This document shows, in pieces, positions 16,128 to 21,295 of a stretch of 21,295 bases of DNA. The translations under genes and the position numbers were made by a program. This DNA is from a bacterium (lineage in GTDB: Bacteria > Cyanobacteriota > Vampirovibrionia > Gastranaerophilales > Gastranaerophilaceae): contig JAGOIO010000003.1 of the NCBI GenBank assembly GCA_017995595.1, positions 1 through 21,295 on the forward strand, read 5' to 3'. How positions within the stretch are numbered: the stretch's first letter is position 1; every line of letters begins with the position of its first letter. The notes beneath the pieces are model-generated. The model had not been told where the DNA came from, made no database searches, and saw nothing but the letters and a program-made list of their open reading frames with translations.

Positions 16128-16694
16128 CTATACAGTCATAACCTCTTTTTCTTTTTCTTCAGCAGTTTTTTCAACAATACCTGTATATTTATCTGTTAAT
16201 TTTTGAATTTCGTCTTGTTTATCTTTAACTAAATCTTCAGGAAGATTTTCAGACTTTTCTATTTTTTTCAATGAATCTACCATATCACGTCTTGCATTTC
16301 TAACAACGACCTTAGCTTCTTCACCTATTTTTTTAACATCTTTAGAAATTTCTTTTCTTCTTTCCTCTGTCAAAGGTGGGAATGGCAATCTTATAACAGA
16401 ACCGTCAGAATTTGGAGTAATGCCTATTTCTGCTTTAATAAGAGCTTTTTCAATTTCCTTTATAACAGACTTATCAAATGGAGCAATAACAAGAGTAGTA
16501 CCATCTTGAACAGTTACTTGAGCCATTTGTCTTAAAGGAGTTGGAGCTCCGTAATATTCAACGACAACCTTATCCAAAATCATTGGATTTGCTCTTCCTG
16601 AACGAATTGAACCGAATTCACGTTTCAACTGGTTTAGGGCTTTTTCCATTTTTTCTTCACCGAATAAAAATAATTCATCTAACGCTTCAGACAT
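16128..16694 (-). CDS. frr: Ribosome recycling factor
   Basis: Works with EF-G to split the post-termination ribosome from mRNA. The 188-residue length and the whole sequence are typical: LNQLKREFGSIRSGRANPMI near the N-terminus with the conserved Arg residues of the ribosome-binding helix, then YYGAPTPLRQMAQVTV, IAPFDKS, IGITPNSDGSVIRLPFPPLTEERRKE (read in pieces, about residues 90-115) and a C-terminal Lys/Glu-rich helix (LTDKYTGIVEKTAEEKEKEV). GGAGG lies five bases before the ATG within the end of pyrH, and only one base separates the two genes. The pyrH-frr pair is conserved in many bacteria, including Cyanobacteria. Confidence 0.97.
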   Translation of the reverse strand: MSEALDELFLFGEEKMEKALNQLKREFGSIRSGRANPMILDKVVVEYYGAPTPLRQMAQVTVQDGTTLVIAPFDKSVIKEIEKALIKAEIGITPNSDGSVIRLPFPPLTEERRKEISKDVKKIGEEAKVVVRNARRDMVDSLKKIEKSENLPEDLVKDKQDEIQKLTDKYTGIVEKTAEEKEKEVMTV

Positions 16695-16695
16695 G

Positions 16696-17418
16696 TTATC
16701 CTCCTACATAAGTACCTATATCTTCTGAATTTAAAATTTTCTTAATACTGCCTTTTGCTTCAAAGTCGAAAACCACAATCGGAATATTATTTTGCTTGCA
16801 TAAAGCACAAGCAGCAGTATCCATAACTTTCAAACCACCTTTTATTATATCATCATAAGAAATTTTATCCAATTTTTTCGCATCTTTGTTAACATTAGGA
16901 TCATCTGTATAAATCCCGTCAACTCCGTTTTTCGCCATAAGCATAACATCTGCATTTATTTCAGAAGCTCTCAATGCAGCAGCCGTATCAGTTGTAAAGA
17001 ATGGGTTTCCTGTGCCTGCGGCAAAAATAACAACACGACCTTTTTCAAGGTGTCTTATAGCTTTAAATCTCAAATATGGTTCAGTAACCTGATTCATCTG
17101 AATCGCAGTCTGAACTCTACAAGGTACATCAATAGCTTTTAATGCACTTTGAAGAACAAGAGCATTCATTACAGTAGCAAGCATTCCTACATAATCGCCT
17201 GAAGCCTGATCCATTCCAAGCCTTGCACTGTTTTTCATTCCTCTGAAAATATTTCCGCCACCACAAACAACGGCAACATCTGCACCTTCATCATGTGCTT
17301 CTTTTATTTCTCGTGCTATCATTTGGATAGGATTTGGATCAATACCGAACTGTTGTTCTCCCAATAGGGCTTCACCACTTATCTTTAGCAGTACTCTTTT
17401 ATACTTTAGACTTTCCAT
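16696..17418 (-). CDS. pyrH: UMP kinase
   Basis: Phosphorylates UMP to UDP with ATP; hexameric amino-acid-kinase fold, allosterically regulated by GTP and UTP in most bacteria. Clear motifs: KYKRVLLKISGEALLG at the N-terminus (ATP-binding Gly loop), VVCGGGNIFRG, an arginine-containing DYVGMLATVMNALVLQ segment, AAGTGNPFFTTDTAAALRA (UMP binding) and KNGVDGIYTDDPN. The frame is open to an ATG at 17445, but the ATG at 17418 gives the MESLKYKRVLLK start seen across the family and the usual 240-residue length, so it is preferred. The upstream ATG would begin only a few bases after the predicted transcription start. First gene of the six-gene operon. Confidence 0.95.
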   Translation of the reverse strand: MESLKYKRVLLKISGEALLGEQQFGIDPNPIQMIAREIKEAHDEGADVAVVCGGGNIFRGMKNSARLGMDQASGDYVGMLATVMNALVLQSALKAIDVPCRVQTAIQMNQVTEPYLRFKAIRHLEKGRVVIFAAGTGNPFFTTDTAAALRASEINADVMLMAKNGVDGIYTDDPNVNKDAKKLDKISYDDIIKGGLKVMDTAACALCKQNNIPIVVFDFEAKGSIKKILNSEDIGTYVGG

Positions 17419-17458
17419 AGGATACTTTATTTTCCTCTCTCTCATTATAATTTTCTAC

Positions 17459-17487
17459 ATTCTACTTTAAACTAACTTTTATGTAAA
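17459..17487 (-). promoter_or_regulatory. Promoter of the pyrH-frr-cdsA-rnc-rpe-rsmD operon
   Basis: On the - strand TTTACA (complement of 17482-17487), a 17-base spacer and TAGAAT (complement of 17459-17464), each one mismatch from consensus. Transcription would begin near 17452, about 34 bases before the preferred pyrH ATG. I see no internal terminator down to 13287. Confidence 0.6.
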
Positions 17488-17668
17488 GTATCAATAATAT
17501 CTATTTTTAAATTTGTAACTTTTTCATAACCTTATAAATAGTGAGTTCTACATAGTATATATTTTGTATATTAACTTTTGTTAAAAAAGATATTTCCAAA
17601 AAGGCAATTATCAAAAAGTAAATGTGTTTATAAAAGTACGAGATATTAATTATAAACGAGGCGATAAA

Positions 17669-17872
17669 ATGAAAGAAGAAGAATTAAATACTATGATGTC
17701 AGTTGTTTCAGATCCTATTAACAATGTTTATAGAGTTAATTCAAGAAAAGATGTTGAAGAAATCCAAAGAATTGTAAGAATTTTTAATATAGATAATGCA
17801 CAACATAACAAACACAGAATGTTTTCAATCAAGAATCTTGCTACAATGAAGCTTGTATTGAGTAACAACTAG
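17669..17872 (+). CDS. Very small orphan protein (67 aa), function unknown
   Basis: I do not recognise it. The protein begins MKEEELNTMMSVVSDPIN, has a charged middle (NSRKDVEEIQRIVRIFNID) and ends with a basic then hydrophobic stretch (NKHRMFSIKNLATMKLVL). It has no Cys, no signal peptide and no membrane segment; two or three short helices are likely. Coding is supported by GAGG seven bases before the ATG at 17669 and a strong terminator 70 bases past the stop. The frame extends upstream to a GTG at 17624, which lacks a ribosome binding site and is rejected. It is divergent from pyrH. No clear promoter was found despite many AT-rich boxes. Confidence 0.65.
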   Translation: MKEEELNTMMSVVSDPINNVYRVNSRKDVEEIQRIVRIFNIDNAQHNKHRMFSIKNLATMKLVLSNN

Positions 17873-17938
17873 GAGTTGAAATTATCGTAATAACATTTGA
17901 TTATTGGGATTAGGAAATAGGGAAAAGTTAGGTTTTAG

Positions 17939-17970
17939 GGGATTTGCACAGCGAATCCCTTTATTTTTTT
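17939..17970 (+). terminator. Intrinsic terminator after the 67-residue orphan
   Basis: GGGATTTGC (17939-17947) pairs with GCGAATCCC (17951-17959) with one T-G pair and a 3-base loop, followed by a T-rich tract (17960-17970). There is no T-run in the other direction, so the convergent DHH gene is not served by it. Confidence 0.82.
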
Positions 17971-17973
17971 TGA

Positions 17974-19167
17974 TTAAACATTATCAGAAGCATCAATAAA
18001 ATTTTGGACAAACTTTTGCAAATCTTCATTTTTTGAGGAGAAAATTTTTCCTCCTGCTCTATCAGGGTGTCCACCAGCTATTAGATTTTTGTCATAATTT
18101 TGTTTTATATAATCTAATAGTTTAAATCCATATCCGTTTTTAGAATGTAAGCTCATTTTATATTCACTGTCAGGCAACGAGTTTTTTCTATAGAAAACAA
18201 CGGTAGCCTGAACATTTTTCAATTTAGATTTTTGCATTTCTGAAAATACATTTTTAGTTAAATCAGGATTCAACACATTTTGCCTAAAATCAGATAAAAT
18301 AACTTCTGTCCGAGGATTATCCATTCCAAGCTTTGACCAAGTTTTGTCATTATAATCTATTACAAGATATGCTAGCTTGCCGTTTTCTGTGATTTTTAAT
18401 TTTTCTGAAAGACCTTTTTTAAAATTCGCCTCAAGAGGAGATAAATTATTCAAAATGTCGAGATGACTTTGAACGGATTTTTTAAATCTTTTAGGTAATT
18501 TTTGTTCAATCATATTTAAAACTTCCTGAGAATTTTTATCATATTGAATATTTTTAGTTTTAACGATATCAGAATTTTGAGCAAATTTAATATAATCAGA
18601 TTTTTTGTAATCGCTAAGCATACCGCAGTACAAATTTTGTAATTGCGAATTTTTAAGTTTTATTTTTAACGCATCAAAAAATCTTAATAATACACCGCAA
18701 CAGGACTTTGCAGTATCATCGATATAATTTTTGTATCTGTTATTTTTATTGATAAAAGTTGTATCAGCAAGAATATGATGGTCAAACACAAGCAAATTTT
18801 TAGGATTAAACAGTTGTTTCTGTTTTTTTGAAATTCTTTCTAAACCGTTAAAATCAACACAAACAGTCAAATCTGCATTTTTGGAATTATTTTTAAACTT
18901 AAATCTTTCAAAAGTATTTGCAAAAAGACCTTTCAAATCTTTTTTATCAGCACAAATTCTAACCTTTTTTCCCAAAGCTTCAAGCCACTTATAAAGAACT
19001 TTTGCCGAATTAAAAGCATCTTCGTCAGGCGATGAATGAATAAAAATATCAACCGTCTTTGCCTTTAAAAGACGTTTTTCCAAAAATATCGCAGTTTTTT
19101 GCGGAATCGGCTTTGCCGAAAACGCTAAAACCTTAGAATTATTAAGATTTTTTGATATAACTTCCAT
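17974..19167 (-). CDS. DHH-family phosphoesterase, NrnA/RecJ-like (397 aa)
   Basis: DHH/DHHA1 phosphoesterases use two metal ions to cleave phosphodiesters or phosphomonoesters; NrnA-type members degrade short oligoribonucleotides or pAp, and others cleave cyclic dinucleotides. Seen here: motif I HSSPDEDAFNSA (H44, D48, D50), a motif II strand VCVDFNGLERIS (D105), the name-giving DHH at 129-131 (VFDHHIL), a Cys/Ser-rich helix replacing the usual motif IV region (DDTAKSCCGVLL) and a C-terminal DHHA1 end AGGHPDRAGGKIF. Two features differ from standard NrnA: ~40 extra residues before motif I, and Glu where Gly is usual in HxxPDGDA. The exact substrate is therefore open. The ATG at 19167 is chosen; an in-frame GTG at 19179 is the alternative. 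It is divergent from the Rrf2 gene. Confidence 0.82.
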   Translation of the reverse strand: MEVISKNLNNSKVLAFSAKPIPQKTAIFLEKRLLKAKTVDIFIHSSPDEDAFNSAKVLYKWLEALGKKVRICADKKDLKGLFANTFERFKFKNNSKNADLTVCVDFNGLERISKKQKQLFNPKNLLVFDHHILADTTFINKNNRYKNYIDDTAKSCCGVLLRFFDALKIKLKNSQLQNLYCGMLSDYKKSDYIKFAQNSDIVKTKNIQYDKNSQEVLNMIEQKLPKRFKKSVQSHLDILNNLSPLEANFKKGLSEKLKITENGKLAYLVIDYNDKTWSKLGMDNPRTEVILSDFRQNVLNPDLTKNVFSEMQKSKLKNVQATVVFYRKNSLPDSEYKMSLHSKNGYGFKLLDYIKQNYDKNLIAGGHPDRAGGKIFSSKNEDLQKFVQNFIDASDNV

Positions 19168-19260
19168 ATTAATTAACACCCGTTTTGAGTATATAAAAAC
19201 TCACACAAGATTTTTTTGCCAAAATATAAAATAATATTTACAATAGAGTTAATCGGGTAA

Positions 19261-19289
19261 TTGACATTTGAACATTATATTAATATAAT
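19261..19289 (+). promoter_or_regulatory. Perfect-consensus promoter of the Rrf2 gene
   Basis: TTGACA (19261-19266), a 17-base spacer and TATAAT (19284-19289): every base matches the sigma-70 consensus. The predicted start near 19296 gives a 33-base leader with AAGGA before the ATG at 19329. A promoter this strong in front of a regulator gene usually needs a repressor. Confidence 0.85.
19274..19289. promoter_or_regulatory. 16-bp palindrome over the -10: candidate Rrf2 operator
   Basis: ATTATATTAATATAAT is a perfect 16-bp palindrome that covers the end of the spacer and the whole -10 box. A further AATATAAT-like copy lies just downstream (about 19296-19304). Rrf2-family regulators bind AT-rich dyads as dimers and often repress their own gene, so this is a likely autoregulatory site; the AT-only composition makes chance occurrence possible. 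Confidence 0.5.
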
Positions 19290-19328
19290 ATAAAATAATA
19301 TAATCTATTAAGTCAGTTAAGGATTAAG

Positions 19329-19733
19329 ATGTCTCGGAATATATTAAAAATTTCAGATGCTGCATCAATAGCCATTCACGCAATGGTACTACTTGCACAA
19401 AACAAGGACCAAATTTTATCATTAAAAGAAATCTCTCAAAAGTTTGGTGTTAGTGCAAATCATTTATCAAAAATAATGCAACGACTACACAAAGCCGGAC
19501 TTATATTGTCTATCAAGGGCAGAAACGGTGGATTCAAATTAATTAATGAGCCAAACGAAATAAATTTTATGCAAATATATGAAATATTTGACGGAACTTT
19601 AACAGAAAATAATTGCTTATTAACCCACGTAGGGTGTAAATCAAATTGTATATTTGGAGATTTAATAAATTCAATAAATGCACAGGTCAAAGAAAAATTT
19701 AATAAAACATTTTTATCAGAATTTGTAAAATAA
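19329..19733 (+). CDS. Rrf2-family transcriptional regulator with a three-cysteine sensor loop (134 aa)
   Basis: Winged-helix regulator of the IscR/NsrR/RsrR family, dimeric and DNA-binding. The helix-turn-helix spans about residues 30-56 (LSLKEISQKFGVSANHLSKI), followed by the wing IKGRNGGFKL (62-71). The dimerisation helix and sensor loop carry C96, C103 and C107, a C-x6-C-x3-C pattern. IscR and NsrR hold an iron-sulphur cluster through three Cys in this loop, though with different spacings, so an iron-sulphur or redox-sensing role is inferred and the signal (iron, NO, oxygen) is open. The adjacent ferredoxin-like gene is the probable target. The ATG has AAGGA upstream. A 13-bp tandem duplication lies across its stop codon. 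Confidence 0.9.
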   Translation: MSRNILKISDAASIAIHAMVLLAQNKDQILSLKEISQKFGVSANHLSKIMQRLHKAGLILSIKGRNGGFKLINEPNEINFMQIYEIFDGTLTENNCLLTHVGCKSNCIFGDLINSINAQVKEKFNKTFLSEFVK

Positions 19734-19748
19734 AATTGTAAAATAAAA
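19723..19748 (+). repeat. Tandem 13-bp duplication at the end of the Rrf2 gene
   Basis: TTGTAAAATAAAA occurs twice without a gap, at 19723-19735 and 19736-19748. The first copy encodes the last codons (Val-Lys-stop); the second lies in the spacer and supplies the TTGTAA of a possible downstream promoter. Confidence 0.75.
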
Positions 19749-19763
19749 TAATTGTATTAAAAT
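19736..19763 (+). promoter_or_regulatory. Possible promoter of the ferredoxin-like gene
   Basis: TTGTAA (19736-19741), a 16-base spacer and TAAAAT (19758-19763), each one or two mismatches from consensus in AT-rich DNA. If real, the ferredoxin gene is transcribed separately from the regulator with a leader of about 50 bases; otherwise the two genes form an operon across an 89-base gap. Confidence 0.3.
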
Positions 19764-19791
19764 AAATAAGTTGTTAGGAATAACTTCCAGA

Positions 19792-19808
19792 ATTAGCACT
19801 CTGCTAAT
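19792..19808 (+). promoter_or_regulatory. Inverted repeat just upstream of the ferredoxin ribosome binding site
   Basis: ATTAGCA-CTC-TGCTAAT: perfect 7-bp arms around three bases, ending five bases before the GGAGG at 19814-19818. It could be a protein operator or an mRNA hairpin next to the ribosome binding site. Its first nine conserved bases, TTAGCACTC, equal one half of the CIRCE (HrcA) element, but the matching half at the CIRCE spacing is missing. Confidence 0.5.
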
Positions 19809-19822
19809 AGCAAGGAGGCAAC

Positions 19823-20623
19823 ATGAAAAGATATATAGTAAAAATAGATGAATCGAAATGTAACGGTTGTGGGATTTGTACCAAAACTTGTATTTCGCAA
19901 GCGATCCAAGTGATTGAGGGTAAAGCAAAACTTGTTAGCGAAACTTATTGCGACGGGTTTGGAACTTGTGCAAAAAAATGTCCTCAACAAGCGATTTCGC
20001 TCGAATTTAGAGAAGCCGACAATTATAGTGAAGCTCATGTTATGGAAAATATTTCTAAATACGGACAAGAGGCGATTACGAGACATTTAAAACAACTTAA
20101 AGATTTAGAGCAAAAAGCATCTCTTGATGAAGCGATGTTATATCTTGAAGAACGTAGCTATACAAATATGAATTATACACAAAATAAAGAATATAACTAC
20201 AATAAAGCAGAAACAACCAAAACATTAATAAAGAATACTTTAGCGACTAATTATGAAAATGCTTGCAAGTGGCCAATTAGATTAGACATACTGTTTCCTG
20301 ATGATGAAGCTCTTGAAAATGCAAACTTAGTTATAGCAGCAGATTGTGCACCTTTTGTCTATAAAGATTTTGAAACTAAATTTTTGAAAGAGGACAATGT
20401 CCTTATTATACTTTGTCCAAAATCTGAAAATACAATAGGAACTTACGTCGGGAAACTTGCTTATATTTTTGAACAAAAAAATATAAAATCTATTTCTATC
20501 GTACGTATGGAATCTGAATGTTGTGATGAAATAGAAAAAATTGTCAAAAAAGCTCTTGCTCAAGTAAATATAACAATGATGATAAAAGAATATGTTGTTG
20601 CATTATCAGGAGAACGAGTTTAA
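19823..20623 (+). CDS. Ferredoxin-like iron-sulphur protein with Cys-rich C-terminal domain (266 aa)
   Basis: The N-terminal ~60 residues form a bacterial-type double-cluster ferredoxin domain: C13-x2-C16-x2-C19-x3-C23 and C43-x5-C49-x3-C53-Pro. The second motif lacks one of its four Cys (Phe46 in its place), leaving seven. A charged helical linker (about 65-140) leads to a C-terminal domain of about 115 residues with C148, C175 (IAADCAPF), C198 (ILCPK) and the pair C233-C234 (RMESECCDE). I recall the same two-part architecture in anaerobes such as Clostridia, sometimes near hybrid-cluster-protein or redox regulator genes; its biochemical role is, to my knowledge, not settled. Electron transfer or redox stress handling in an anaerobe is inferred. 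GGAGG lies four bases before the ATG. It follows an Rrf2 regulator. Confidence 0.88.
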   Translation: MKRYIVKIDESKCNGCGICTKTCISQAIQVIEGKAKLVSETYCDGFGTCAKKCPQQAISLEFREADNYSEAHVMENISKYGQEAITRHLKQLKDLEQKASLDEAMLYLEERSYTNMNYTQNKEYNYNKAETTKTLIKNTLATNYENACKWPIRLDILFPDDEALENANLVIAADCAPFVYKDFETKFLKEDNVLIILCPKSENTIGTYVGKLAYIFEQKNIKSISIVRMESECCDEIEKIVKKALAQVNITMMIKEYVVALSGERV

Positions 20624-20680
20624 CTCCCTGCATATTCACTTAAAAGAACAAAGCATTTTTTATCCCATTACGATTTAAAG

Positions 20681-21295
20681 TTATTTATCCTCAAATTCAT
20701 CTATTTCAGAGGCTTCGGCATCTTCATCTTGAGGAAGTTCTTGCTTTATAATAATCAATTTTGTAATTCTTGCTCCATCAATTTCTTTAACAGTTAAGTC
20801 AAGAGATTCAATTTTAACTTTATCTCCGACAAGAGCAATTCTTCCTAATTGTTTTAGAGCTAAACCACCTATAGTATCAACATCTTCGTCTTCAAGTTCC
20901 AAATGGAAAAATTCATTTATCTCATCAAGTCTCATCATCGCATTTGTAAGATAAGTATTTTCACCAATTTCTTTAATATCAGCTTCTTCTTCAGCATCAA
21001 ATTCATCTTGAACTTCGCCAAATATTTCTTCTAAAACATCTTCCAAAGTTATAATGCCTGAAGTTCCACCAAACTCGTCAATTACAATAGCCATTTGACC
21101 TTGGCACTTTTTAAATTCTCTAACCAAGCTATCCATAGTTATTGTCTCAGGAACAAGTAAAACCGGTCTTAATAAGCGTTTAACAGAAAATTCACCGTCA
21201 TTTTTAATAGAATGAACATACAAATCTTTTACATGAATTATTCCTATAATATGGTCAAGATTCTCATCATATACAGGATATCTGGTGTATTGATT
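20681..21295 (-). CDS. Partial CorC/HlyC-family CBS-domain protein (C-terminal 204 residues)
   Basis: The frame is open to the window edge at 21295 and continues beyond it, so the N-terminus, including any DUF21/CNNM membrane domain, is missing. The visible part begins inside the first CBS domain (TRYPVYDENLDHIIGIIHVK). The second CBS domain follows with the family-typical QMAIVIDEFGGTSGIITLED and LEEIFGEVQDEFD. It ends in a CorC_HlyC transporter-associated domain (YLTNAMMRLDEINEF...DTIGGLALKQLG) and a strongly acidic tail. Family members are linked to Mg2+ or other cation efflux; CBS pairs bind adenine nucleotides. Several in-frame start-like codons inside the window (for example TTG at 21223) are within the conserved CBS fold and are not the start. 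It converges on the ferredoxin gene with no visible terminator in the 57-base gap. Confidence 0.92.
   Translation of the reverse strand, partial: NQYTRYPVYDENLDHIIGIIHVKDLYVHSIKNDGEFSVKRLLRPVLLVPETITMDSLVREFKKCQGQMAIVIDEFGGTSGIITLEDVLEEIFGEVQDEFDAEEEADIKEIGENTYLTNAMMRLDEINEFFHLELEDEDVDTIGGLALKQLGRIALVGDKVKIESLDLTVKEIDGARITKLIIIKQELPQDEDAEASEIDEFEDK

Noticed and set aside
17419..17445. Longer pyrH start at ATG 17445
   Set aside because: No ribosome binding site, only a few bases from the predicted transcription start, and it adds residues not seen in the family.
19793..19807. CIRCE (HrcA) heat-shock element upstream of the ferredoxin gene
   Set aside because: Only one half-site (TTAGCACTC) matches; the GAGTGCTAA half nine bases away is missing and the downstream gene is not a chaperone.

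Overview
The window is a low-GC bacterial chromosome segment with 20 protein-coding genes, two of them cut by the window edges, on both strands. I see no tRNA, rRNA, CRISPR array, insertion sequence or prophage. Several points suggest a non-photosynthetic, fermentative relative of the Cyanobacteria (Melainabacteria/Vampirovibrionia, probably Gastranaerophilales). The HU protein is of cyanobacterial type, pheT is not next to pheS, pyrH and frr are adjacent, a SpoIID-family protein occurs without other sporulation genes, an anaerobe-type ferredoxin with an Rrf2 regulator is present, and there are several orphan secreted or low-complexity proteins. This is an inference from memory of families, not a search, and other low-GC anaerobes are not excluded.

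Layout. Positions 1-3657 hold a partial secreted protein (-), a membrane-anchored TPR protein, a SAM methyltransferase and a 117-residue orphan (+), closed by a bidirectional terminator. Positions 3731-6896 (-) hold pheT followed by a secreted SH3-like protein, probably co-transcribed. Positions 7081-8004 (-) encode a Gly/Met-rich orphan with a C-terminal membrane segment. Positions 8289-10760 (-) encode a large GH13 alpha-glucan enzyme. Positions 10935-13225 (+) encode a small secreted TPR protein, a compact SpoIID-domain protein and HU, each with its own promoter. Positions 13318-17418 (-) form a tight housekeeping operon, pyrH-frr-cdsA-rnc-rpe-rsmD in transcription order, covering UMP synthesis, ribosome recycling, phospholipid precursor synthesis, RNA processing, the pentose phosphate pathway and 16S rRNA methylation. 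Genes in it abut or overlap by up to 17 bases. A 67-residue orphan (+) and a DHH phosphoesterase (-) follow. Positions 19329-20623 (+) hold an Rrf2 regulator and a cysteine-rich ferredoxin-like protein. The right edge cuts a CorC/HlyC-type CBS protein (-).

Promoters of sigma-70 type can be read directly at many genes. Two of them place the predicted transcription start on the A of the ATG, so those messages look leaderless. The Rrf2 promoter is a perfect TTGACA-N17-TATAAT with a 16-bp perfect palindrome over spacer and -10, which suggests autorepression.

Most of the window is ordinary core genome. The parts most worth a second look are the Rrf2/ferredoxin module, an RNase III lacking one expected metal-binding aspartate, the shortened SpoIID domain, the leaderless promoters and the repeat-rich leader of the Gly/Met-rich orphan.
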